A DNA stretch of 13,566 bases from an uncultured Ruminococcus sp. (GCA_910577575.1 CAJTOG010000053.1:1-13566); one strand, 5' to 3'. Positions 1 to 7,502 are shown, numbered from the stretch's first letter. The notes: generated by a model not told the origin, from the sequence alone. Program-made: numbers and translations.

Positions 1-2008
1 GCTGGATAATTGCGGTTGCGTCAGCAATTGTTACCTTTCCGTCACAGTTTGCATCACCCATAAGGAACTTTCCGGATGCAGATGCTGTAGTTGTGGTTGT
101 ATCAGCAACATCATTTGATGTAGTATTAGCAGCAGTAGTAGTTGTTGTTGTTGATACTTCTGTTATGATGTAATAGTTTGTCATTTCAGCATTTTCATCA
201 TCGCACCACCAAATCTGAATCTGTGCAGAGGAAACATTTGTCGGTATTGAGCTTATATCAGCGGTTACAGTGAGTTTTCCGTCAGCTCCGATAGTGCCTT
301 CCCATTCAATAGTAGTCCATTCATCACCCATATATCCGATGCATCCGTTGGTAACTGAACCTGCTTTTCCTTCAATGATGAATGTGAGTTCATTTGTAGG
401 TCTCTTGGAAATGTCAATATCATATATTTTTGTATTATCAACAGGCGGGTCAACAACTTCGCCTCCGCCTATGACAGCAATGGCAGTGATAGTTGTTTTT
501 CCGTTTGTTCTTACGAAAAGATGAGCAATGTCAGCGGGGTCGCCGGTCCATGCAGATTTGATATGTTCCGATGAGTAATAGGAAATACCCTTTTCCTTAT
601 CTGTATCATAAGCCTTGATTTCAGTCCAGTTATTCCATTCGCCGTCGCATACTGCTATAACAGGTTCATCTCCTGTATACTGTACAGCAACGTCTCCGTT
701 TTCGAGAAGTGTCCAGCTGGCATCCAGACCGGGAGTACAGTTTCCATCTGTAACAGAAGAATCAAGGTCATATGTTTTATCAATAAGCTGAGTACCGGTG
801 GAGATATCATCATGTGATATAACAGGAGATTTTTTTTCACTTCCCCATTTTATCGAATCATCATCAAGAACTTTGAGCATTGTATCAATAACGGGTTCGG
901 AGTTTTCATACCATGTGCAGGTGCTTCTGTTGAGATAACCGTGATTTTCACTCTTGTTGCTTCCTCCGATGCTGTTGTTATCCCAGAGAACAGTTGGGAA
1001 ACCATAAGCCTTTGTAGTTTTCAGATATACTTCAGCCCATTCACATCTTGCGTCTGTATTATTGAAGTCAGATGCACTGAATTCACCGAGAACAACGGGG
1101 ATATCCTTATCGCTGAAAGTTTTTCTGATACCGTCCATTATATTTATAAGCTCTGCCTGATGAGCTGCTGTAAATTCTGTATGGTCAGCCTTGTCATCCA
1201 TAGCGAAACTATATGGAGAATAAGCGTGAACAGAAGCGGCAACAAAATCATCGTCAGGCATGATGGTTTTTGACATGATAGTTGTATCACTTGAAGCACA
1301 GTAGCCCGGAAGCATTACAAGACGTGTATCACTGTAGGGTGATTCAACGCTTCTGATGGTTTCAAGTGCATCAGCATTGAGTTTGTTGATAGTTTCAATT
1401 TCATCGTCTTTCGGCCCCCACCATTCATGGTCTGTTCCTTCTGCTCTCGGTTCGTTCATAACTTCAAAAATAAGATGCTGGTCATATTCAGCGAAAGTTT
1501 CAGCAAGTTGTTTCCAGATACTTGTAAGTATTGGCTTCATTTCATTATAAGCTGTACCGAGGTCTGCACGGTTTACCCATTTTTCATGGTGAACATTAAG
1601 AATAACATACATTCCGTTATTATAGCAGTGGTCGACTACTTCCTTTACACGTGCAAGCCATTCAGCATCAATAACATTATTTTCGTCAAGATGCTGATAC
1701 CACGTTACAGGAACTCTGATAGTGTTGAATCCCTTATTCTTTACGGTGTCAAGCATTTCATTTGTAGTTTTCGGGTTGCCCCATGCTGTTTCTGAACTCA
1801 ATCCGGGTTTGTCAACTGAGCTTGTGGCATCAAATGAATTTCCGAGATTCCAGCCGAGCTGCATTTCTTCTGTAATTTCAAATGCAGTTTTTTCATCAGC
1901 GGCAAGTGTATTGATATCTACAGGAGCTGTCGGAAAGCTGATTCCGGAAGCAAGGCATACAGATGCAGCCGCAACGCTTATAAAGCGAGTGATTTTTGAT
2001 TTGAACAT
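1..2008 (-). CDS. Dockerin-bearing GH5 endoglucanase (subfamily 4-like), 3' end outside window
   Basis: Secreted beta-1,4-glucanase (cellulase, xyloglucanase or mixed-linkage glucanase), predicted to join a cellulosome. Translation gives 669 codons without a stop up to the window edge. Visible order: signal peptide 1-37 (basic K3, K5, R8, then a hydrophobic core); GH5 catalytic domain about 40-385; two beta-rich putative carbohydrate-binding modules about 395-515 and 525-616; Thr-rich linker 619-646; start of a dockerin from 647. GH5 marks are GWNLGNSFDA (52-61), NVHHE (138-142), acid/base E186 in MNEP and nucleophile E309 in LGEF. The GWNLGN and HHE wording suggests subfamily GH5_4, which is often broad in specificity. 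Start ATG at 2008 is chosen because GGGAGGG lies just upstream; in-frame ATGs at 2023 and 2029 lie at or before that site. It is monocistronic at its 5' end, with its own promoter. Exact substrate cannot be read from sequence. Confidence 0.95.
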   Translation of the reverse strand, partial: MFKSKITRFISVAAASVCLASGISFPTAPVDINTLAADEKTAFEITEEMQLGWNLGNSFDATSSVDKPGLSSETAWGNPKTTNEMLDTVKNKGFNTIRVPVTWYQHLDENNVIDAEWLARVKEVVDHCYNNGMYVILNVHHEKWVNRADLGTAYNEMKPILTSIWKQLAETFAEYDQHLIFEVMNEPRAEGTDHEWWGPKDDEIETINKLNADALETIRSVESPYSDTRLVMLPGYCASSDTTIMSKTIMPDDDFVAASVHAYSPYSFAMDDKADHTEFTAAHQAELINIMDGIRKTFSDKDIPVVLGEFSASDFNNTDARCEWAEVYLKTTKAYGFPTVLWDNNSIGGSNKSENHGYLNRSTCTWYENSEPVIDTMLKVLDDDSIKWGSEKKSPVISHDDISTGTQLIDKTYDLDSSVTDGNCTPGLDASWTLLENGDVAVQYTGDEPVIAVCDGEWNNWTEIKAYDTDKEKGISYYSSEHIKSAWTGDPADIAHLFVRTNGKTTITAIAVIGGGEVVDPPVDNTKIYDIDISKRPTNELTFIIEGKAGSVTNGCIGYMGDEWTTIEWEGTIGADGKLTVTADISSIPTNVSSAQIQIWWCDDENAEMTNYYIITEVSTTTTTTAANTTSNDVADTTTTTASASGKFLMGDANCDGKVTIADATAIIQ
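2..70 (-). other. Partial type I dockerin, first calcium-binding loop
   Basis: Residues 647-669 of the GH5 protein contain the 12-residue loop DANCDGKVTIAD (652-663). It has Asp/Asn at loop positions 1, 3, 5 and 12, the F-hand calcium loop of dockerins, followed by ATAIIQ, the start of the recognition helix. Dockerins dock enzymes onto cohesins of scaffoldins, so this enzyme is probably cellulosomal. The second duplicated segment lies off the left edge. Confidence 0.9.
71..154 (-). other. Thr-rich interdomain linker of the GH5 protein
   Basis: Residues 619-646 are dominated by threonine in two runs separated by AANTTSNDVAD. This is a flexible, often glycosylated spacer typical of cellulosomal enzymes, here separating the second putative binding module from the dockerin. 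The DNA is a low-complexity run of GTT/GTA/TGT triplets on the plus strand, and could vary in length between strains. Confidence 0.8.
161..436 (-). other. Second putative carbohydrate-binding module of the GH5 protein
   Basis: Residues about 525-616 form a beta-rich segment of about 90 residues with exposed-type aromatics (W564, W569, W600, W601). It lies between the first putative module and the Thr-rich linker. Position and aromatic content point to a beta-sandwich carbohydrate-binding module. I cannot assign a CBM family by eye; ruminococcal families such as CBM65/CBM80-like modules are candidates. Confidence 0.55.
464..826 (-). other. First putative carbohydrate-binding module of the GH5 protein
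   Basis: Residues about 395-515 follow the catalytic domain and are predicted to be beta-rich, with W432, W458, W461 and W487. The pattern CDGEWNNWTEIKAY (454-467) resembles binding faces of ruminococcal beta-sandwich modules. It ends in a GGG/Pro hinge (514-522) before the second module. The family assignment is open; the role as a glucan-binding module is inferred from position and composition. Confidence 0.55.
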
Positions 2009-2055
2009 TTTAAACCCTCCCATGTTCATTAATAATCTTTTTCATACTATTTTTT

Positions 2056-2072
2056 GAATAATAACATTATTC
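2056..2072. promoter_or_regulatory. Perfect 7-bp inverted repeat in the GH5 leader, candidate operator
   Basis: GAATAAT and ATTATTC flank a 3-nt spacer (AAC). The repeat lies about 11-27 nt downstream of the predicted GH5 transcription start, where a repressor would block transcription. In RNA it would form a weak AT-rich hairpin about 50 nt before the start codon. No U-tract follows it, so it is not a terminator. Regulatory function is inference. Confidence 0.35.
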
Positions 2073-2089
2073 AGTTTTTAGTTGATTTT

Positions 2090-2118
2090 ATTGTAACATA
2101 TTGTTTAAAAACAGTCAA
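2090..2118 (-). promoter_or_regulatory. Sigma-A-type promoter of the GH5 gene
   Basis: Read on the minus strand: TTGACT (2118-2113), a 17-nt spacer, then TACAAT (2095-2090) preceded by TGT, an extended -10. The predicted start near 2083 gives a leader of about 75 nt before the ATG at 2008. It is a near-consensus housekeeping promoter, so control of the cellulase is more likely by an operator or repressor than by a special sigma factor. Confidence 0.75.
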
Positions 2119-2160
2119 TAAAATTTGTAAAATCTGATATGTAGAAAAATTCATGCAATA

Positions 2161-2180
2161 TTTGTTGCAATTGCACAAAA
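2161..2180. promoter_or_regulatory. Palindrome upstream of the GH5 promoter
   Basis: A perfect 10-bp palindrome, TGCAATTGCA (2166-2175), is extended by a further three matching pairs at the outer ends (TTT/AAA) after two mismatches. It lies roughly 45-60 bp upstream of the -35 element, a position suited to an activator or a distal repressor site. No regulator is encoded nearby, so its role is inferred only from symmetry and position. Confidence 0.3.
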
Positions 2181-2252
2181 ACAGGTTGCTTCTTTTATAA
2201 TCTGTTTTTATTTGTATTTATGTCTTGTTCTGTTTTCAAAATCAGTTTTTTC

Positions 2253-2615
2253 TTATAAGTCTTCACCTATATATTTACGGCAGGTTTCCTTGAACCATTC
2301 AATATCATCTTCCACCAAATCTATTCTTGCGGTTGTTTTCGGAGTAGCTATGGCATATTTTACAGCATAGTTTATATAATCTTCTTTCCGTTGTTTTATG
2401 TGTTCAATATTATATCCTTCTTTTTCAGAAATATCATCAGGAGAGATTTTTCCGCTGAGTATTTCAACAGTGAGTTTTTCCTGTGTTTTTTGTCGGAGTC
2501 GGGTTTGGACTTAGATTTTTAATACGGATTTATTATCCGGCTTTTTGGACAGTGAAGCCAGATAAATGGTAAAAATAATCAGGCATATTACAATAATAAC
2601 GGCAAAAGTGTCCAT
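2253..2615 (-). pseudogene. Membrane segment plus OrfA-like helix-turn-helix, interrupted by one in-frame TAA
   Basis: An ATG at 2615 with AAGGTG 5 nt upstream opens a 34-codon frame: a hydrophobic helix (about residues 4-22, FAVIIVICLIIFTIYLASL) then KKPDNK. It stops at TAA 2513-2511. The same frame continues without a further stop for 85 codons to TAA at 2255-2253, with no ATG to restart it. The second part reads like a real protein: the pattern LTVEILSGKISPDDISEK followed by a helix ending HIKQRKEDYINYA follows the helix-turn-helix of IS3-type OrfA transposases, then a charged tail. The simplest reading is one protein of about 120 residues, membrane-anchored with a DNA-binding-like domain, broken by a nonsense change. 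Alternatively the first 34 codons are a genuine small membrane protein. It lies 37 nt after metH and may share its transcript. No function is assigned. Confidence 0.55.
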
Positions 2616-2652
2616 GAAATCACCTTATTCTGAACACAAGCGAATAACGGAA

Positions 2653-5010
2653 CTATTTATATATTTTTCCGGCGATATCAACTGTCTGTTTGGCATCTTT
2701 TGCATAGAAATCAGCATGAATCTGTTCAGCGTATGAAGCAGTAAGAACAGCTCCGCCTACAACTGTTTTGCATTCAGGATATTTTTTGTTGAGAAGTGCA
2801 ACAGTTTCAGCCATAGCTCCCAAAGTAGTTGTCATCAGTGCAGAAAGTCCGACAAGTTTAACCTGATTTTCCATAGCTGATTTTACAACAATTTCAGGGT
2901 CAACGTCCTTGCCTAAATCAATTACGGTAAATCCATAGCTTTCAAGCAGAACTTTTACTATATTCTTGCCTATATCATGAATATCACCTTTTACAGTAGC
3001 AAGGACTACTTTTCCCTTTGATACTGATTCTTTGCCCGAATCAGCAAGTTTTTCTTTTATTACTTCAAAACAGGCCTGTGCTGAACCTGCTGTAAGAATA
3101 AGCTGCGGCAGGAAAACAGTACCTTTTTCAAATTTTGCACCTGCCGAATCGAGTGCAGGTATTAAATAATTATTTATGATTTCCATTGGTTCAGTGGTAT
3201 CAAGAAGTATCTTTACAGCTTTTAAAGCGTCTGATTTAAGTCCGTTTTCTACTGCATATATCAAATCGGGAGCAGATTTTTCAGATACTGCCGGTTTGGG
3301 TGCAGGCTGATTTGCATAGACTGATATAAATTCCTTTGAATCCTTATCAATGCCGGCGAGGAGCTTGTAAGCACGTACCGCACCGATAATGGAATCAATA
3401 TTCGGGTTTATTATAGGTAAATCAAGACCATGCTGAAGAGCCATTGTGAGAAAAGTACGTGTTATGGTTTCACGGTTCGGAAGTCCGAAAGATATATTTG
3501 ATACGCCCAGAACTGTTTTAAGTCCGAGTTCTGTCTTTACTCTGTGAAGTGCGTTGAGTGTTTCCATTACACCATCCTGTTCTGCTGATGCAGTAAGAGT
3601 AAGACAGTCTATAAATACGTCTTCTTTTGGGATTCCGTATTCTATTGCACGGTCAAGTATTTTTTCGGCAATTGCAAAACGTCCCTCAGCAGTTTTGGGA
3701 ATACCGTTTTTATCAAGGGTAAGTCCGACAACAGAAGCACCGTATTTTTTTACAAGCGGAAGTATTGAATCAAGTGATTCGTCCTCACCGTTTACTGAAT
3801 TGACTATAGGTTTGCCGTTGTATACTCTAAGACCTGCGTCAAGAACTGCGGGAATAGTGGAATCAAGCTGCAGCGGGGTATCACATACACTCTGAACTGC
3901 CTTTACGGAAGTTATCATCATTTCTTTTTCATCAATATCAGGCAGACCGACATTAACATCAAGAATATCGGCACCTGCATGAATCTGTTCCAGAGCTTGT
4001 GAAAGAATATAGTCTATATCGTGTTCGATGAGAGCCTGTTTGAAGCGTTTTTTGCCTGTAGGATTAATCCGTTCGCCGATAACTCTCGGCTGATTTATTT
4101 CTACACAATTTACAGCGGAGCATACAACGCTTCTCTTTATAATATCCTGCGGAGTGTATTCAATATCAGAAAGTGAATTTATGACAGCCTTTATATGTTC
4201 TGGAGTTGTTCCACAACAGCCACCGAATATTTTAACTCCTGTCTTTGCAAGCTTTACCGCACTTTCAGCAAACTGTTCAGGATTTACATTGAATTTATTT
4301 GTAACAGGGTCAGGAAGTCCGGCATTTGGTTTTGCTATGACGGGAAGCGTTGTAAGACGGCATATTTTTTCAAGTACCGGATAAAGCTCATCTGGACCAA
4401 GTGAACAGTTTACACCTATTGCGTCCGCTCCGAGACCTTCCAGGACAGCAATCATACACTCGGGGGAAACACCTGTAAAAGTACGCATATTTTCCTCGAA
4501 AGTCATGGTTACAAGCACGGGCTTGTCTGAATTTTCTTTTGCTGCAAGGAGTGCCGCTTTTACTTCATATAAATCTGTCATTGTTTCAATGGTAATTAAA
4601 TCAGCGTCTTTGCCTGCAATAATTATTTCTTTGTATAAATCGTAAGCTTTTTCAAATTCAAGAGTTCCAGCAGGTTCAAGAAGTTGCCCGAGAGGCCCTA
4701 TATCGAGAGCCACAAGTGATTTTCCGGCGGCAGCCTTTTTTGCATTTGATATTCCTGCACCGATTACTTCATCAACAGTATATCCGCTGTTATTTAGCTT
4801 CAGGGAATTTGCACCAAAAGTATTGGCATATATGATATCTGCTCCCGCCTCTGCATAAAGGCTGTGAATATTAATAATATCTTCCGGATTTGTTATATTC
4901 AGAAGTTCGGGTATATGACTGTCAATTCCTTTAGATTGCAGCATAGTACCCATACCGCCGTCAAGAAAAATAAAACCGTTTCTTTCAAGCAGGGAATAAA
5001 AGTCCGTCAT
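2653..5010 (-). CDS. metH: Cobalamin-dependent methionine synthase, short form without reactivation domain
   Basis: Moves a methyl group from 5-methyltetrahydrofolate via cob(I)alamin to homocysteine, giving methionine, in the cytoplasm. In 785 residues: homocysteine-binding barrel about 1-290 with zinc ligands C202 (GVNCS) and C265/C266 (GGCCG); pterin-binding barrel about 305-560 beginning VIGERINPTGK (310-320); helical cap about 580-660; B12-binding Rossmann domain about 665-785 with D676-x-H678-x-x-G681, H678 being the lower cobalt ligand, plus SAL (723-725) and GGA (752-754). E. coli MetH is about 1,227 residues; the C-terminal AdoMet-dependent reactivation domain is entirely absent here and the frame ends naturally with TAA. 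A separate activator would be needed and none is visible. ATG at 5010 is preceded by GAGG. It lies 39 nt after pheA on the same strand, so probably co-transcribed. No B12 or SAM riboswitch is seen in the short gap. Confidence 0.95.
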   Translation of the reverse strand: MTDFYSLLERNGFIFLDGGMGTMLQSKGIDSHIPELLNITNPEDIINIHSLYAEAGADIIYANTFGANSLKLNNSGYTVDEVIGAGISNAKKAAAGKSLVALDIGPLGQLLEPAGTLEFEKAYDLYKEIIIAGKDADLITIETMTDLYEVKAALLAAKENSDKPVLVTMTFEENMRTFTGVSPECMIAVLEGLGADAIGVNCSLGPDELYPVLEKICRLTTLPVIAKPNAGLPDPVTNKFNVNPEQFAESAVKLAKTGVKIFGGCCGTTPEHIKAVINSLSDIEYTPQDIIKRSVVCSAVNCVEINQPRVIGERINPTGKKRFKQALIEHDIDYILSQALEQIHAGADILDVNVGLPDIDEKEMMITSVKAVQSVCDTPLQLDSTIPAVLDAGLRVYNGKPIVNSVNGEDESLDSILPLVKKYGASVVGLTLDKNGIPKTAEGRFAIAEKILDRAIEYGIPKEDVFIDCLTLTASAEQDGVMETLNALHRVKTELGLKTVLGVSNISFGLPNRETITRTFLTMALQHGLDLPIINPNIDSIIGAVRAYKLLAGIDKDSKEFISVYANQPAPKPAVSEKSAPDLIYAVENGLKSDALKAVKILLDTTEPMEIINNYLIPALDSAGAKFEKGTVFLPQLILTAGSAQACFEVIKEKLADSGKESVSKGKVVLATVKGDIHDIGKNIVKVLLESYGFTVIDLGKDVDPEIVVKSAMENQVKLVGLSALMTTTLGAMAETVALLNKKYPECKTVVGGAVLTASYAEQIHADFYAKDAKQTVDIAGKIYK

Positions 5011-5049
5011 AATAAAAACCTCATTTCTTTAATTGATAGGCGGTAATAA

Positions 5050-6171
5050 TTATAAAGTATTCTTGAAAGTACCAAGCAATCTGAAGTATTCAACATTTTC
5101 AGTCAAGTCATTCATAAGAGCTTTAACGCCTTTATCATCAACCTTGCCATCAAAATCAAGGTAGAACATAACATTATTGAAACTTCCATCTTTAAGAGGT
5201 CTGCTTTCGATTTTTTGCAGGTTCATTCCGTTTACATAAAATTTAGTCAAAAGCCTGTAAAGACTTCCTTCGGTATCAGGAATTTTCAGCATGACAGAAA
5301 TTGAATCGGATTCAGGGTCAATTTGCATATCACGTGAAATACAGATAAATCTTGTACGGTTTACAGAACAGTCAGAAATATTTTTTGCAATAATATTAAG
5401 TCCGAGATGTTCCGCACATTCAACTGAGCATATAGCAGCAATATTTTTATTGCTTTCCGCTACCATTTCCGCAGCAGTAGCAGTATTGCCGTATTCGGCT
5501 GTTTTTAGTTTATGGGCTGTAAGATAATCAAAGCATTGTGCAATGGCTTGAGGGTGAGAATATACCGTTTCTATATCATCAGTGCCGATATTATTTTTAA
5601 CGGCAAGGCAGTGATTTATTTCAATATATACTTCTTTTACTTTATAAACACTGTATTTTGCCATTAAATCATAAGTGCTTATTACAGCTCCTGCCGTTGA
5701 ATTGTATACAGGCAAAACGCCGTAATCAAGTTCACCTGACTGAACGGCAGAAAAAACGTCCTCAAATGTTCTATAGAAAATTGGTTTTTTATCTCCGAAA
5801 ATCAATTTTGCAGCGGTTTCGGAATTAGAACCGTAAGTACCCTGACAGCCTATTTTTTGAACGTTTTCAAAATCAGGGATTTTATATGTATTTTCTGTAT
5901 TGTCAGATAGAAGTTTTCTGTTTTGCAGGATTTTGCTTATATCCATTATAGTGGTAAAAAGTGCAGCAGTACCTGCTTCCAGTTTACTGTCATTAGTGAG
6001 AGATTTTATTCTGTCAATAATCTGTTGTTCACGGTTTCCCTGAAAAACAGGAAGATTGTTGGCTTTTTTATAGTCAGCAACACCCTTGCAAAGTTCCATT
6101 CGTTCCATAAAAAGAGCAAGAATCTGTTCGTCTATGTTGTCAATGCTGTTTCTGAGCTGGTTTAAATCCAT
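5050..6171 (-). CDS. pheA: Bifunctional chorismate mutase / prephenate dehydratase (P-protein)
   Basis: Converts chorismate to prephenate and then to phenylpyruvate, the committed steps to phenylalanine. In 373 residues: AroQ-type chorismate mutase helices about 1-85 (LRNSIDNIDEQILALFMERM, 6-25); prephenate dehydratase about 105-282 with GCQGTYGSNSE (108-118), SHPQAIAQC (205-213) and the catalytic NRTRF (271-275, T273); and a C-terminal ACT regulatory domain about 290-373 with ESRP (322-325), the phenylalanine-binding motif, so feedback inhibition is expected. One oddity: the usual PIENS motif reads PVYNS (154-158), Glu replaced by Tyr156 with Asn157 kept. The start is set at 6171 because GGAGG precedes it; an in-frame upstream ATG at 6270 would place the start before the promoter. 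First gene of a pheA-metH unit. Confidence 0.93.
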   Translation of the reverse strand: MDLNQLRNSIDNIDEQILALFMERMELCKGVADYKKANNLPVFQGNREQQIIDRIKSLTNDSKLEAGTAALFTTIMDISKILQNRKLLSDNTENTYKIPDFENVQKIGCQGTYGSNSETAAKLIFGDKKPIFYRTFEDVFSAVQSGELDYGVLPVYNSTAGAVISTYDLMAKYSVYKVKEVYIEINHCLAVKNNIGTDDIETVYSHPQAIAQCFDYLTAHKLKTAEYGNTATAAEMVAESNKNIAAICSVECAEHLGLNIIAKNISDCSVNRTRFICISRDMQIDPESDSISVMLKIPDTEGSLYRLLTKFYVNGMNLQKIESRPLKDGSFNNVMFYLDFDGKVDDKGVKALMNDLTENVEYFRLLGTFKNTL

Positions 6172-6205
6172 AAATTTTTCCTCCGTTGGGATATTTGGTA
6201 TTTTT

Positions 6206-6234
6206 ATTATAACAGATAAAAGTCGAAAAATCAA
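6206..6234 (-). promoter_or_regulatory. Promoter of pheA-metH
   Basis: On the minus strand: TTGATT (6234-6229), a 17-nt spacer, then TATAAT (6211-6206) with TGT just before it. The predicted start near 6199 leaves a leader of only about 28 nt, too short for a T-box or riboswitch, so phenylalanine control is likely through the ACT domain rather than leader attenuation. It diverges from the ruvC promoter about 80 bp away. Confidence 0.75.
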
Positions 6235-6316
6235 TAGCCGAAAAAAACCTTGTTTAAAGAAAAATATCAATACTTTTCAGTAAAATATGTTTATATAAAT
6301 TTATTATGTCAAACTG

Positions 6317-6346
6317 TTGCAAAGTACAGTTGATTTGTGTTATAAT
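6317..6346 (+). promoter_or_regulatory. Promoter of the ruvCAB-led operon
   Basis: TTGCAA (6317-6322), an 18-nt spacer, then TATAAT (6341-6346) with an extended -10 (TGT at 6338-6340). The predicted start is near 6353, about 33 nt before the ruvC TTG codon. It is the only strong promoter seen ahead of the packed plus-strand run. No SOS (LexA, GAAC-N4-GTTC-type) box is seen at it. Confidence 0.75.
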
Positions 6347-6385
6347 ATAAAATATATAAAAATTTTCAGAACAGGTAAGAACAAA

Positions 6386-6871
6386 TTGAAAAACGTAAGA
6401 ATTTTAGGTGTTGACCCCGGATATGCCATTGTCGGTTTTGGGATTGTTGAATATGATGGAATCAATTTCAGACCCATTGAATACGGTGCGGTGCTTACTG
6501 AGGCACACACGCCGTTTAATGAAAGACTCATGGCTATACATACCGATATGGAATTCATCTTTGATAAATATCATCCGCATTGTATGGCAATTGAAAAGCT
6601 TTTTTTTACAACTAATCAGAAAACAGCCATTGATGTTGCACAGGCGAGGGGTGTAACTGTTCTGTCAGCAGCCAAAAGATTTGTTCCAGTATTTGAATAT
6701 ACACCTTTGCAGGTCAAGTCTGCTGTTGTGGGATATGGCAAGGCGGAAAAGAAACAGGTTATGGAAATGACAAGACAGCTTCTGAATCTGGCACAAATTC
6801 CCAAGCCCGATGATGCAGCCGATGCACTTGCTATTGCAATTTGTCATGGACATTCAACACGATGGGGGTAG
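6386..6871 (+). CDS. ruvC: Holliday junction resolvase RuvC
   Basis: Endonuclease that cuts four-way DNA junctions symmetrically, working on the RuvAB-bound junction. 161 residues, the usual RuvC size, with an RNase H-like fold. The four acidic metal ligands are present: D10 (GVDPG), E70 (AIEKLFF), D143 and D146 (PDDAADALAIA). The start is a TTG at 6386, chosen because AGGTAAG (6373-6379) sits at good distance; the frame can be extended to a TTG at 6317, but that codon overlaps the -35 element and lies upstream of the predicted transcription start. First gene of the operon, with ruvA 7 nt downstream. The whole ruvCAB set is therefore contiguous. Confidence 0.95.
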   Translation: MKNVRILGVDPGYAIVGFGIVEYDGINFRPIEYGAVLTEAHTPFNERLMAIHTDMEFIFDKYHPHCMAIEKLFFTTNQKTAIDVAQARGVTVLSAAKRFVPVFEYTPLQVKSAVVGYGKAEKKQVMEMTRQLLNLAQIPKPDDAADALAIAICHGHSTRWG

Positions 6872-6878
6872 AAATAAA

Positions 6879-7490
6879 ATGATTTATAGCTTGAACGGGA
6901 AGCTTGTACTTAAGGAAATGAATTTTGCTGTTATTGAATGTGGCGGAGTGGGATACGGATGTAAAATATCATATAATACATCTTCGAAGCTCGGAGTAAC
7001 CGGAAGCACTGTTCATCTTTATACTCACTTTTATATAAAGGAAAACATTATTGAACTTTTCGGGTTTGAAAGTCAGCAGGAACTTAACTGTTTCAGACTG
7101 CTTATTTCAGTAAACGGAGTAGGTCCGAAAGCCGCAATATCCATTCTTTCAGATATGACTCCTGAAAATTTTGCCTTTTTTGTGGCATCAGGCGACAGCA
7201 AGACTTTTACCAGGACAAAAGGTATAGGTGCAAAGACTGCCCAGAGGCTTGTTCTTGAACTTAAGGACAAGGTTTCATCTGAATCGCTTGGCGGAGCTTA
7301 TTATGATGAAAATTCAGGATATTCATCATCGGCAGGAGATGTGTCGTCAATAGGCGAGGCACTTGAAGCACTTATGGTTCTGGGGTATTCGCAGGGTGAA
7401 ATTTCCCCTATACTGAGAAAGCTTGACCCTACCCTTGATACTCAGGAGCTTATAAAACAGACCCTTAAGCTTATGGTATCAAAGAAATAA
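6879..7490 (+). CDS. ruvA: Holliday junction branch-migration protein RuvA
   Basis: Tetrameric protein that binds four-way junctions and holds two RuvB rings. 203 residues, normal for RuvA: N-terminal OB-fold about 1-62 (MIYSLNGKLV start), helix-hairpin-helix motifs about 72-90 (LLISVNGVGPKAAISIL) and 108-127 (KGIGAKTAQRLVLELK), an acidic/Ser linker about 133-155, and the RuvB-binding domain III about 156-203 (EALEALMVLGYS). The start is the ATG at 6879, with GGGGG just upstream inside the ruvC end; a longer frame from 6810 would add 23 non-conserved residues inside ruvC. Gap to ruvB is 12 nt, with a GGAGG for ruvB in it. Confidence 0.95.
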   Translation: MIYSLNGKLVLKEMNFAVIECGGVGYGCKISYNTSSKLGVTGSTVHLYTHFYIKENIIELFGFESQQELNCFRLLISVNGVGPKAAISILSDMTPENFAFFVASGDSKTFTRTKGIGAKTAQRLVLELKDKVSSESLGGAYYDENSGYSSSAGDVSSIGEALEALMVLGYSQGEISPILRKLDPTLDTQELIKQTLKLMVSKK

Positions 7491-7502
7491 TGGAGGAGTT
7501 TT

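Noticed and set aside
83..151. Triplet-rich stretch near the left edge considered as a tandem repeat or CRISPR-like array
   Set aside because: It encodes the Thr-rich linker of the GH5 enzyme in frame; the periodicity is codon repetition, with no spacers.
941..2057. Plus-strand open frames of up to about 120 codons across the GH5 gene
   Set aside because: They are antisense to a clear GH5 coding sequence, lack ribosome binding sites, and give low-complexity or unmatched translations.
2525..2539. Small inverted repeat CGGAT-TTATT-ATCCG considered as a terminator between metH and the GH5 gene
   Set aside because: The stem is only 5 bp, it lies inside the 34-codon membrane-peptide frame, and no U-tract follows it on the minus-strand transcript.
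6172..6270. Longer N-terminus for PheA from an ATG at 6270
   Set aside because: The extra 33 residues are not part of the chorismate mutase domain, and that start lies upstream of the predicted promoter and far from the GGAGG, which serves the ATG at 6171.
6317..6385. Longer N-terminus for RuvC from a TTG at 6317
   Set aside because: The codon overlaps the -35 element of the ruvC promoter, so it would lie outside the transcript. The TTG at 6386 has a suitable ribosome binding site and gives the normal RuvC N-terminus.
6172..6385. T-box, SAM or cobalamin riboswitch upstream of pheA-metH
   Set aside because: The predicted pheA leader is only about 28 nt and the pheA-metH gap is 39 nt, with no structured conserved elements visible.
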